The position numbers and the translations under genes are program-made. From Fibrobacterota bacterium (GTDB lineage Bacteria > Fibrobacterota > Chitinivibrionia > Chitinivibrionales > Chitinispirillaceae): a DNA stretch of 64,000 nucleotides. This document shows, piece by piece, positions 38,622-48,013 of this stretch. The stretch covers positions 198,161 to 262,160 of the forward strand of contig JAEYNR010000006.1 of assembly GCA_023412475.1 (NCBI GenBank), written 5' to 3'. The notes under the pieces were generated by a model. The model worked only from the letters and a program-made list of their open reading frames with translations. It ran no database searches and had not been told where the DNA came from. The first letter of the stretch is position 1, and every line of letters begins with the position of its first letter.

Positions 38622-39917
38622 ATGTGTTATGCTCTCCCTGGCAGAATTAAATCTATCGAAGGCAAGCATGTCATTGTCGAATACTATGGTGAAGAGAAAA
38701 AAGCAATAAATGAACTCAGAAATCTCGAAATTGGTGATTTCGTTTATGCACAGGGTGGCTATGTCATCGAGAAAATCACACCGGTTGAAGCTAACAATAT
38801 CCTTGAGACGTGGAAAGATCTGTTTTTTGAACTGAAAGAAATTGATGCATCCACTGCTTCGATCAACTTCAGCGAATTTCCCGACTCACACAAAAAATCG
38901 ATTCTTCAGTCTGCTCTTGAAGGTACTGCGCTCGCCGACTCCGAAATCCTCGAACTACTGAATATGTCAGGTGACCATAATGTGGAACTGCTCTATCAGA
39001 CCGCAAACCACCTTCGTCAGAGATATCATGACAACTCCTGTTGTGTACATGGAATAATTGAACTCTCGAATATTTGCAAAAACAGTTGTTCTTATTGCGG
39101 AATTTCGACACACAACAACTCGGTCACACGGTATCGCATGAATATGGAAGAAATCATGGCCGCTGTAAAGCAGACGGCTGTCGATTACGGGTTCAAATCT
39201 CTGGTACTGCAAAGCGGTGAAGGTGCTTATTCTATTGAAGAACTTGTCGAGATCGTAAAAACAATTAAAGAACATTATCCGTCTCTTATCTGTATAAGCT
39301 TCGGTGAGGTTGGCCCTCAAGGGTTGAAAGCATTATACGATGCCGGAGCCCGCGCTATCCTGATGCGTTTCGAGACCTCCAATCCTGAACTTTATAAAAA
39401 AGTCTGCCCCGGTAGAAGTCTCGAAAAAAGGATCAGCGAACTTCGTGAAGCATACAGGCTTGGGTATCTTGTGACAACCGGCAGCCTTATCGGTATTCCA
39501 GGACAGAGCGCTGAAGATATCCTCAACGATATTAAACTTGCATCTGAGCTGCATACGGAAATGATGAGCTTCGGGCCTTTCATCTCTCATCCGGAAACGC
39601 CACTACGGCAGATCCCGTCAGTTGATGAAGAAACAATGCTCAAAGTCATTTCAATTGCCAGAATTATTGCTCATCATGATGCAAAGGTTCTTGTCACAAC
39701 CGCATTCGAAACTATCAGTGCTAATGCGCGCATCAAAGGTCTTAAGGCCGGGGCAAGTTCGGTTATGCTCAATGCGACTCCTCTGTCATATCGCAAATTA
39801 TATTCGCTCTATCCCAACCGCGCACATGACTTTGAGACAATCCCACAACAGATTGAAGACACTATAAATCTGCTCATGATGCTTGGTCGTGCCCCTACTG
39901 ACTTGTCGGTTAAATAA
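38622..39917 (+). CDS. HypC-HydE-like radical SAM fusion protein
   Basis: A 431-residue two-domain protein. Residues 1-70 are HypC (MCYALPGRI with the essential Cys2, then GDFVYAQGGYVIEKI), the chaperone that carries the Fe(CN)2CO group with HypD. Residues about 85-431 are a HydE-like radical SAM domain: CKNSCSYCGIS is the CX3CX2C cluster motif, followed by YRMNMEEI, VLQSGEGAYSIEELV, SLIGIPGQSAEDIL, FGPFISHPETPLR and a terminal LLMMLGRAPT, each matching the HydE order. HydE is known as an [FeFe]-hydrogenase maturase, but this gene closes a [NiFe] ech operon. A ribosome binding site AAGG lies at about 38,611. Nothing else of HydF, HydG or HypBDEF is in the window. Confidence 0.87.
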   Translation: MCYALPGRIKSIEGKHVIVEYYGEEKKAINELRNLEIGDFVYAQGGYVIEKITPVEANNILETWKDLFFELKEIDASTASINFSEFPDSHKKSILQSALEGTALADSEILELLNMSGDHNVELLYQTANHLRQRYHDNSCCVHGIIELSNICKNSCSYCGISTHNNSVTRYRMNMEEIMAAVKQTAVDYGFKSLVLQSGEGAYSIEELVEIVKTIKEHYPSLICISFGEVGPQGLKALYDAGARAILMRFETSNPELYKKVCPGRSLEKRISELREAYRLGYLVTTGSLIGIPGQSAEDILNDIKLASELHTEMMSFGPFISHPETPLRQIPSVDEETMLKVISIARIIAHHDAKVLVTTAFETISANARIKGLKAGASSVMLNATPLSYRKLYSLYPNRAHDFETIPQQIEDTINLLMMLGRAPTDLSVK

Positions 39918-39931
39918 ATACCTGAAGACGG

Positions 39932-40000
39932 TTGCCCGTGATTGAGCGAATTTTCGAGCATTGCGCAAGTTAAAAGTGGCTCATTGCACAATCAGTGTGG
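39932..40000 (+). mobile_element. IS91-like transposase 3' relic (copy D)
   Basis: A short match to copies A-C: VIERIF-x-H-type coding followed by the AAGTGGCTCATTG stretch. It lies directly after the ech-hyp operon, whose other side carries copies B and C. Confidence 0.4.
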
Positions 40001-40032
40001 GCCGAACCGTGTTTCAAAGGCCTAAAAATCCT

Positions 40033-41228
40033 CTACCATTTTACTCCCAGTTTTACCTTTTCTATGTAATTGTTATTGTCCATGTCTTTACATTTTACAA
40101 CAGCCAGGTAAGTACCTGTCCCAACATTCCTTCCGTTCTGGTTTTTCCCATCCCAGATAAATCCGTAGTTAGTCGATGTGGTGGCTCTCTTGAGTTTTGC
40201 AACACTGATCATCCGGTTGCCGATTGCATCGTAGATAGCTGCTATGCCGTAAGAGCCATCTGTCTGCTGCGCCAGTGACTTTATCGAGTAGACAGCCACA
40301 AGCATTCCAATCTGGCTAGTTCCTATTATATTTGCAAAGCGTTCCCGGACCTGAGGCGAAAGCGATGCAAGTGAGCCTCGGGTGAGTGGATTTTGATAAA
40401 CAGTAATTCTTATATCGTTTATTCCGGCAATCTCAACCGGGACCTTCCTTGAAACAGAGGTTCCAGGCGGCACATTGCCCGCATAATCGGAACTTCCGGT
40501 GACAAACTGCATTTTGTCCTTATAGGGTGTGATTTCAAGCGATTTCCGGAGATACAGAGACAAGATTACCTCTTTTCACTGGTTCGCTGAGAGTTATAAG
40601 GAGCGTATCGGAATATCTCATTCTGCTTGGGTGTAGAACTGTTTTTTTAAGCACCGGTCCTATGCCATCTCTTGCTTTTTCTCCGGAAAGGTCAATGAAT
40701 TCAGCTGCCTCCCCATTCTCAATTGTCTTGAGGCATTCATCGTTGGCACGCATGAGCCCGATCCAAAGGGAATCGATATTCATAGCATCATACAACGGCT
40801 CCGAACCCGAAGGTTCTTGACGACAGATCGGCTGCGTCATCCCCGACAGAGATTATGCCGATTTTGAGGTTGCTTGCATTGGAAAAAATCATATCAAGGT
40901 CAGGACCATTCCACCCTGAACTCCATCCTGCATTTACATGCACAATCACATGAGGGACTGTGTCTGCGCCCCATAAGCTCCTTACATCCTCCCATGTGGT
41001 ATGGTATGATGTAGTGTTCTGAAGTTCCTTGATATTGGGAACTTTCTCAGGATTTAACGCTCTCTTCACAAAGTCAAGGGTTTTCTGTCCGATAGGCAGT
41101 GTTGTAAAATCGCACGAACTTACCCCGGGGGCATTGTTCCAGATGATCGCTATGCGGACAGTGTCCTCATAGTTTTGATGGACCCTGTACAAAGCTTCAG
41201 CGAAACTGACATCGACATTGAAAAACAT
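40033..41228 (-). pseudogene. Secreted protein with FlgD-like C-terminal Ig fold, broken by two frame changes
   Basis: Three overlapping frames on the minus strand form one protein. Piece 1 (41,228-40,788) has a hydrophobic start and an unknown domain (VIVHVNAGWSSGWNGPDLD, IGIISVGDDAADL). Piece 2 (40,840-40,535) continues as YDAMNIDSLWIGLMRAND. Piece 3 (40,563-40,033) ends in a FlgD-type Ig-like domain (YGFIWDGKNQNGRNVGTGTYLAVVK). Each join needs a +1 change. A poly-T run of eight (41,256-41,263 on the other strand) precedes piece 1; one more T would join an ATG at 41,272 to a better signal peptide, so the true start is uncertain. Product identity is not established. Confidence 0.65.
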
Positions 41229-41379
41229 TAAAAATGATAAAGATATGATAGGGACAAAAAAAACAGGGGCATCTCTAAGTATATCAAGATACTGGTTCTC
41301 TCACTGGTCTCTCTGATTCAGCTATATTGCAGCAATTCTACTTGAACCGCTGAGCCGAGATCAAAATTTTACAACCAGG

Positions 41380-42081
41380 TCATTCTGTGGTCGCCCGCAA
41401 ACGCAGGGAGCTCTCTGATGCTAAGCAGTAAATTGTACGCGACAGGGACAATGGATACAAATAATTTATAATATCGAATTGGGGAATTTTCTGGAACAAT
41501 CCCATAAATGGAAAAAAACCTTTGAAAGCGGTATGCCTGAAATACATCCTTATCTTCCGTTTTAATTCTCCTGCAGTCAGTTCGCTCACATGAGTTGGAT
41601 CCGGTTTTTCTTTCGATATCTTACAAAGCAACTGGTATATAACATGGTTTGGTGTAGAACAGATAAACACGCCATCTGAAGTGAGACTGTTTTTGATATT
41701 TTCCAAAAACTCCTCCTGGTCTTCAATATGTTCGATTATTTCAAAGGCGATTATAGTATCAAATCTGGTCTTATTTCGTGAAAAAAAATCTTTGTAACCA
41801 AGTGGGAAAAAAGTAACATTCTTATCAGACAGTTGCCGCCTGGCAGAATTGAGCAGTTGTGACGGTTCAGTAACAGTAACTGAAGTAACTCTTTGTGCTA
41901 CCTGATTATCTGACAAAATGTGGTGAAGCTTATATCCGTCACCAGTACCAATATCCAGTACGTTGCCTTTTACACACCGGTAAAGCAGTTTTTTGATTGA
42001 ATTCACAAACGGATACTTCAGATGTCTTTTAGTAAACACCTTATCGTAACCTTTATATCTGTCATAAACATCATCGTTCAT
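41380..42081 (-). CDS. SAM-dependent methyltransferase (class I)
   Basis: A 233-residue Rossmann-type methyltransferase. Motif I is VLDIGTGDGYKLHHIL and the later block is FDTIIAFEIIEHIEDQEEFLENIKNSLTSDGVFICSTP (motifs II-III), as in the Methyltransf_23/11 groups. The C-terminal third (RKIRMYFRHTAFKGFFPF) is hydrophobic and aromatic. The target could be a glycan, lipid or quinone; neighbours do not say. ATG 42081 is the only plausible start. Confidence 0.82.
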   Translation of the reverse strand: MNDDVYDRYKGYDKVFTKRHLKYPFVNSIKKLLYRCVKGNVLDIGTGDGYKLHHILSDNQVAQRVTSVTVTEPSQLLNSARRQLSDKNVTFFPLGYKDFFSRNKTRFDTIIAFEIIEHIEDQEEFLENIKNSLTSDGVFICSTPNHVIYQLLCKISKEKPDPTHVSELTAGELKRKIRMYFRHTAFKGFFPFMGLFQKIPQFDIINYLYPLSLSRTIYCLASESSLRLRATTE

Positions 42082-43802
42082 GCTTCACCATTTCCATATA
42101 ATAAGTTTCCGGTTTCACCTGGAATAAAGATTTCAGGTAATCCAAGAATATCAGTTCCCAGCACTTGTTTGCTAGGAGCATAACTTTTCACACAAACCAA
42201 AGTCCATCGCTCATTATTGTGATTAATTATTTAGATGGAGAACAAAATAGTATCTTGTTTTCATCTTAGGCAAACATCGTCCTCAAATCGTGGGACCTGT
42301 TGGATGTGTGCGTCCATAAACGACCGTGTCGTTTCAATTGAGAAACATCACCAGTATAGTTTCCACTGGTGATCATTCCTCATAACAGATCGGTTCGCTC
42401 GTTTTCAAACCCAGAGATATTTGCCCTTGTCTGCCCATTTTTAGATGATGAATGCACTATTTTTGGATTTTTGCGCATTTCGGCATTTCTTGAGTTGTGA
42501 AGATTATTAAAACTACATAGTAGTTTTTTTTGAAAAATCACCAAGTCCCAAATATAACCGCAATCAGAAAGATGACGTGCATCTTTTTCTCTTCAGTCGG
42601 GCAGTTTGAAGTTTTAAACGCCGCCTCAAATAACCCAAATGCATTCCGAAGCGTTTCGGTGTTCTCACTGGCGGCTATCTTTAATTATTTTGGCAATCCT
42701 CAACACATAAATTCTTAGTTTGTACAACGCATTTAACTGCTTATACCGGCTACTTACAGTAATCCCGCTCATGCAGTAAACCCGACACGTTCTACACTAC
42801 CGACCACCCTTTTTTCAAGGTAAACCGAGACAACTTTGATAATTTGACGGATATACCCGGAGCATTATCAGGAGTGGGACTACTATTCAACTGGTCCCGT
42901 CGGTGGTAAACAATATTTCGCAGGAATTGCTGGTCAACCACATTTCTTCAGAGACCCCGAAATTATCAATTGCTACGCCACGTTAAAAATAAGTAACTAA
43001 TCTACACTTTTCTGCATTTCAGGCGCTAACGCCTCTAAGTTATCTTTGACAGGTTGCTTCTGGGATACGGCAATGAGCCAAATATATACAGGAATCGAAT
43101 TGAACTTAAATGAACAATCAGTTATAGGAGAAAGCTCCGAAAATTTAAAGACAGTTTGGTATTTACAATGCATGATGGGATTTTACGGGTTAATCGGCAA
43201 ACGAAACTGATGACATCTGGAGCCTCGCAAACGGCTACCCATTTCTCAGCTTCTACATACTGAACTCAATTACACTCACCTACCATGCTGGCAATGGAGG
43301 GGTTATAAAGGATAACAACCAGCAATCAGTAGCTATTTGAATGAACGGGCATCCTGCAGGTGCACAACCCAATAACGAATACGCCTTTGATAGTTGTACT
43401 GAGTGCAGAACTGATAATCCTCGCATTTATTGTAATGTCACATCAGATTTGGCATGTACTGCTGAATGTGAAACCAGTTCCAGCTTAAAGCTATCACAAG
43501 CAACAAACTTTGTTAACAAGCTGAGTTTTATTCTGTTAATGGTAAATTACTCTGAGAATTTTCTGTAGCAGCAGATATGATGGCACTAACAAACTTAGGT
43601 GTTGGAAGTGGTGTTTATCTGATATATGATGCTTTTATTGGAAAATTCATTTTAATTAATTTTATAAATATCAGTTATGCAAATCAGATTGAAAGTGTAA
43701 TGAGTTGAAACTCAAAAGTGCAGAAGTGCAACTACGCAATACTTATCACGCCTGGGTTTCAGATGCACACGGCTAAAATTCTGAGGACAACCGCGAATAT
43801 GA
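42082..43802. other. Long decayed region without intact genes
   Basis: About 1.7 kb without an acceptable gene. Coding-like scraps on the plus strand include 42,894-43,004 (GPVGGKQYFAGIAGQPHFFR), 43,055-43,210 (GWDTAMSQIYTGIELNLN-like), 43,341-43,568 (75 codons, AFDSCTECRTDNPRIYC) and 43,568-43,708 (hydrophobic, MMALTNLGVGSGVYLIYDAF). Stops and frame changes separate them. They look like the remains of one or more exported or membrane proteins that I cannot name. A 9-bp inverted repeat (ATCACCAGT/ACTGGTGAT) lies at 42,347-42,373. Confidence 0.45.
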
Positions 43803-45782
43803 TTATGAACCAATTGAATACATCTGCTCAATAGCACTTTCTATAATATCAACCATTTCTTCTTTAGTCTTGTTTTTTTCAATGTAGCAGTGCGCTCCAG
43901 CTTTCAGTGCATGGTTTTTGTCGGCTCCATTGTAGAATGCACTCATAATTATAACGGGGATACTTTTAAATTCTTCAGTATTTTTGACTTTACTGCATAG
44001 AGCGATGCCATTCATCACCGGCATTTCAACATCAGTCAATATCACATCAATTGCAGTATTATATGGAGTAATTTTTTCCAGACCGACCTCACCATTTTCT
44101 GCAAGGATAAGATTGTAATTGTCATTCAATTTTTCTGCAAGCAGTTGCAAATGAGAAGGATTGTCGTCACAGATCAGTATGCATTTACAATTCTTTTTCT
44201 GATTTTCATATCGGACCAGTTCCTTTTTAAGTGAATCCAGTCTGATGCATTCGTCTATTCTGGTTACAAATTCCTTGACCCTGTTTTCCCTTCTTCTGTC
44301 AAAACCGTTTCTTCTTTCGATTCTGATTGCAGTGCAACCGGGATCGTTTTTGGCTGTTATATCCTGGTCTGTATAAAGAGGAATAGTATAGGTAAACCTT
44401 GTTCCCACATCTACCCGCGATTCGACCCAGATTGCTCCTCCGATTATTTCAAGCATCTCCTTAACGATACTTAATCCAAGGCCATAACCACCTTTTTTCA
44501 ATTCTTTATGAGCCTGATATTTGCTAAGGAAAACAAACTCCAGTTTATCTTCAGGAATTCCGATTCCAGTGTCAATTACTTCTGTATAAACAAACTCCTG
44601 ATCTGTATACACTTTAACATCAATGTTTCCGTTTTTGCCGACATACTTAAATGCATTCTGGATCAGATTGCCCAGGATTCTTTCCAACCAGAGCATGTCG
44701 GTCTTAACAATTATTCTTTCTTTTTCGTTATGCCCGCTTAATTTGACATTGTTTGAAACTGCCGTTTCTTCAAATCGTTTAAGATAATCACAGACAAACA
44801 ATGAGTAATTATATATGTGTAGGTCTGGTTTCAATTCCTTAGATTCCAGTAATGACACCTGAATCAGGGAATCAAGGAGCCTGTCAATCTGACTTACTGA
44901 TATAGTGATGTTGTTAACGGCTTTATATTCCTTGGTGTCAACGTTCATTTTGCCTTTGAGTATCAGGGCATAACCGGAAATTACTGAAAGCGGATTTTTT
45001 AAATCGTGACTTATACTGGCAATAAATTTTTTCTTGGCTTCTTGGGCCTCTTTTAACAAAACAAGATTGTTTCTGAGCTCAACAGTTCTTTCTTTGATTG
45101 TATGTTCAAGGTACAGATTTGTACGACTTTTATGAGCCAGAAGAAAAAGAACTATCGATAAAATTATAAATAATACCCCAAAAGGATATAACTGAATACC
45201 AAACATCTTCAATATATCAGGGTAATTCAGCACATAATCAATTGCGGCACCTGAGTAGATTATTATCCCAAAATAATAAAGCATTAAATGGGATCTTTTT
45301 GCACTGTTTTCCTGGGTTCTAATATTGTTGGTAAAAATTGCTATGATTTTTACAAGAACATAACCCACAAGTACCATGTAAAACAGGTGTAAAAAACCAG
45401 CTTTTGGGTAATACCCGAAAGCCGTTGAATACAATTCAACAACAAATTTATCTGTAGTCCATAGCGTTATTAGAAACACACCACATAATAGATAGATAAT
45501 TTTTATAGCAATTGACTTTAAGTCCAGATATGAACAAACCGATTCATAAAATGCTGCAGGAATAAAAATAATGCCCGAATATCCTATGCGCGTTATCAGC
45601 ATGGCATTGTTTTCATTTCCTATTGAAAACAGGAAAAACCATGTAAACTGCCAATGGAACGTGAAGTAACAAAATCTTAAAAATGGTTTTCTGATATTCT
45701 CTCTATCGAGGATATAGATCACCAGACCTGCTGTCAAAAACAACGATGAACTGATAAATGGCAACAGCGAATGGATGTTCAT
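43803..45782 (-). CDS. Hybrid sensor histidine kinase with seven-TM N-terminus and receiver domain
   Basis: A 659-residue inner-membrane sensor. About seven TM helices cover residues 5-220, then a short coiled linker. The HisKA domain has FIASISHDLKNPLSVISG with phospho-His259. The HATPase domain has NLIQNAFKYV (N box), DTGIGIPEDKL (G1) and GGYGLGLSIV (G2). The C-terminal receiver (from CILICDDNPSHLQLL) has the acidic pair and DVILTDVEMPVMNG with the phospho-Asp. The receiver is on the same chain, so output may be by phosphotransfer. A PilZ-thioesterase gene lies 15 bases upstream on the same strand, and the two are probably cotranscribed. Confidence 0.9.
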   Translation of the reverse strand: MNIHSLLPFISSSLFLTAGLVIYILDRENIRKPFLRFCYFTFHWQFTWFFLFSIGNENNAMLITRIGYSGIIFIPAAFYESVCSYLDLKSIAIKIIYLLCGVFLITLWTTDKFVVELYSTAFGYYPKAGFLHLFYMVLVGYVLVKIIAIFTNNIRTQENSAKRSHLMLYYFGIIIYSGAAIDYVLNYPDILKMFGIQLYPFGVLFIILSIVLFLLAHKSRTNLYLEHTIKERTVELRNNLVLLKEAQEAKKKFIASISHDLKNPLSVISGYALILKGKMNVDTKEYKAVNNITISVSQIDRLLDSLIQVSLLESKELKPDLHIYNYSLFVCDYLKRFEETAVSNNVKLSGHNEKERIIVKTDMLWLERILGNLIQNAFKYVGKNGNIDVKVYTDQEFVYTEVIDTGIGIPEDKLEFVFLSKYQAHKELKKGGYGLGLSIVKEMLEIIGGAIWVESRVDVGTRFTYTIPLYTDQDITAKNDPGCTAIRIERRNGFDRRRENRVKEFVTRIDECIRLDSLKKELVRYENQKKNCKCILICDDNPSHLQLLAEKLNDNYNLILAENGEVGLEKITPYNTAIDVILTDVEMPVMNGIALCSKVKNTEEFKSIPVIIMSAFYNGADKNHALKAGAHCYIEKNKTKEEMVDIIESAIEQMYSIGS

Positions 45783-45797
45783 TTATTTCCCGCCATT

Positions 45798-46520
45798 TTA
45801 TACTTCCAGATAATGTTCCAGGAATTCAAACAGTTTTGGCATTTTTAATATTTTTCCAGTTTTACCAACACAACAAAAGCTTTGATACCCCTCACCAATC
45901 AGTTTTCCATCAGCCTTGTTGCGAAATTTGAAATTTAACTTTGCCTGACTGCCTTTTATCTGACCGACAGTTAATTCACCTGTAATAGTATCGCCGAAAT
46001 ATGAATTTTTTCTGAACTTTTGATATACGTCAACAGTAACCAGTTTAATTCCGGTTTGAACCATAATTTCATTTATGTTTGGGATGTGATGAACCATACA
46101 GCTTTCACGAATTACCCCCTGATACTTGACATAGTTTGCAAAATAAACATTTCCGGTAGCATTGGTTTCGCCTAGGGTGATGAAAATATCTTTGCGGAAT
46201 ACCCGGTCATCTCCAAGCTGTTTTACCAGTTGAATCTGCCTGTCCACAAACTCATTAAAATATTTTTCCTTGTTTTTTTGAATTGAAACTATCTCAAAGC
46301 CAAGCCCCTGCTCATTATTCCACCTGGAAACACATTCCAATTCGATTTCCTTGTAATTATTTATCAGCAGTTTTAAGGAAAATTGCCCTGTTTTATTCTC
46401 TTCTGTTTTCAGATATCCACCGTTAAATGAGATGTTATCAATAACCAGCGTCTTTTTATCAGTTGTTATGGCAGTTATTTTTTTGCTGATCCGTTCGCTT
46501 TTGCGTTGATTGGTCTTCAC
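45798..46520 (-). CDS. PilZ domain fused to hotdog-fold acyl-CoA thioesterase
   Basis: A 240-residue fusion. The N-terminal about 100 residues are PilZ-like: RKSER (RxxxR) near residue 6-10 and DNISFNGG (the D/N-x-S-x-x-G motif) near residue 28-35, which together bind c-di-GMP. Residues about 105-240 are a hotdog thioesterase of the 4HBT/YbgC type (ITLGETNATGNVYFANYVKYQGVIRES); the E-T-N-x-x-GNVYF-x-x-Y wording resembles polyketide and enediyne-type thioesterases. The expected reaction is hydrolysis of a fatty-acyl thioester, possibly controlled by c-di-GMP. The hybrid kinase gene lies 15 bases downstream, linking the enzyme to signalling. Confidence 0.78.
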   Translation of the reverse strand: MKTNQRKSERISKKITAITTDKKTLVIDNISFNGGYLKTEENKTGQFSLKLLINNYKEIELECVSRWNNEQGLGFEIVSIQKNKEKYFNEFVDRQIQLVKQLGDDRVFRKDIFITLGETNATGNVYFANYVKYQGVIRESCMVHHIPNINEIMVQTGIKLVTVDVYQKFRKNSYFGDTITGELTVGQIKGSQAKLNFKFRNKADGKLIGEGYQSFCCVGKTGKILKMPKLFEFLEHYLEV

Positions 46521-47093
46521 TTACTATCCTTTCGTAATATTTTAAAATCATCCATTACATAAAATGGGTCATTGTATTTATTCCAGACAAGGGCTTTTGG
46601 CGGTAGTAATTTGACTGTGCAAGACATTTCTGCCATAATCCACTGAATTGTGGGTATATAAAGGCTTTATCTCTTAACTTATCTGAGTCAATCAAATTGC
46701 ACTTCCATAAACTTGCAGGTAAATATATCGTAAGATTGCCGATATAAAGATATCAACTTTAATAGTAACATTGTATTATTAAACCGTCAAACTGATTATA
46801 TATAACTATATTATTATACAATAAATCGAACTGAATTCCATTGATAAGTTTAATACCTGCTGTTGGTCCGGGTAGTACAGACATCAGTGAGCAGGTCTCC
46901 TGACACCAGAATCCTCATTGATTTTCCCTCTATACGATCTTCACTAAATACATTAGAATGATTTTCTATGAGCCTGACGGTCATAGACCGGTCGAACCAT
47001 TTCATTTCTACAATAACGAATATTTTAGTTACGATATTATTGAGTTCTGAACACAAATCAAGGAAAGACTTACGTTTCGAATCGAAAGTAATT
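46521..47093. other. Intergenic region, no supported gene
   Basis: About 570 AT-rich bases between two minus-strand genes. A 68-codon minus-strand frame at 46,850-47,056 has no ribosome binding site or recognisable family and is not supported. The promoter for the PilZ-thioesterase gene should lie around 46,550-46,700. Confidence 0.45.
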
Positions 47094-47981
47094 TTATCTA
47101 CATAGAGGTATTTTATTCACCTCAATATTTCCCAGTTCATCTTTCGTATATATAACAGCAACAGACTTTCCACAGATTTTAATGGGCAATGTTTTACGAT
47201 TTCGAACTGATGAGTTAATGAGTTGTTTACCATCAATAGATATTACTCTCAGTACTCCAGAGAATGGTTTATGGAACCTGATAGCCTGATGTCCTTTAGT
47301 TGTAACCAAAACTAAAAGGTTTTTTTCAATTTCTTTAGATTTCGTGCTTACATGACTAGTTTTTAATCCCGGATACCTTATCGCCTTATACCCTATCCAT
47401 TCAGGATCAGTGAGATCGACAACGCGTTCTCTGCATCCCCGAACTGTGGATGATGCCTCTGAAATGACCACTTCAGTTATGGTATCAGCTTCAAGTATAA
47501 AAACGATGTGACTTCCTGATTTGACAAGAGCATCTCCGGCACGAATTTCGGAGTAATTTATTGATAAAAAATCAGCGCTAGTGGCAAAAATTCGAGTATT
47601 CACGCGAGGATAATCCCATAAAAAGCTTAAAAATCCTGAGCAATCGGTTCCTGTGACCCTATTTGAAGGATCACCATAATAGTTATAGTGACACAGATGA
47701 GAACCAACTAGATATCCCTCCAACAAACGGGTACGAAAAAGATACCACGGATCTTCTCCTCCATACGAATAGGCTACACCAAAGTAAGTCTGACCTGGTT
47801 GAAAATCACATTGACGGTATATGCTGTCTAAACCGGTACATTTTGCACCATTAGTCAAATACCAGAGTGGATCGGTATTACTACTATCTGCAACCCATTG
47901 AATATTAACACAACTGTCAGACCTTACGATTGAGTTATCTAATGTAATAGCTTGAATATTAATTCCATAAAGAGCAGGCAA
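47094..47981 (-). CDS. Exported NlpC/P60-like protein with uncertain start codon
   Basis: Cysteine-hydrolase-like protein for peptidoglycan or other amide bonds. The central domain has TGTDCSGFLSFLWD with the candidate Cys and SGSHIVFI with the His, the NlpC/P60 arrangement. The C-terminal about 65 residues resemble sorting-tail domains of exported FCB proteins. The listed start is TTG 47981. However, the same frame continues upstream as KTLLKVICIILPALYG, an excellent signal peptide, up to ATA codons at 48,014 and 48,017; an ATG in place of the ATA at 48,014 would give a classic TAATG overlap with the upstream gene. I infer a lost or non-canonical start. Confidence 0.65.
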   Translation of the reverse strand: MPALYGINIQAITLDNSIVRSDSCVNIQWVADSSNTDPLWYLTNGAKCTGLDSIYRQCDFQPGQTYFGVAYSYGGEDPWYLFRTRLLEGYLVGSHLCHYNYYGDPSNRVTGTDCSGFLSFLWDYPRVNTRIFATSADFLSINYSEIRAGDALVKSGSHIVFILEADTITEVVISEASSTVRGCRERVVDLTDPEWIGYKAIRYPGLKTSHVSTKSKEIEKNLLVLVTTKGHQAIRFHKPFSGVLRVISIDGKQLINSSVRNRKTLPIKICGKSVAVIYTKDELGNIEVNKIPLCR

Positions 47982-48013
47982 AATAATACAAATAACTTTT
48001 AGTAAAGTTTTTA

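Noticed and set aside
42347..42373. 9-bp perfect inverted repeat in the decayed region
   Set aside because: Too short and without a U-run to be called a terminator or recombination site.
46850..47056. 68-codon minus-strand frame
   Set aside because: No ribosome binding site, no recognised domain and AT-rich random-like wording.
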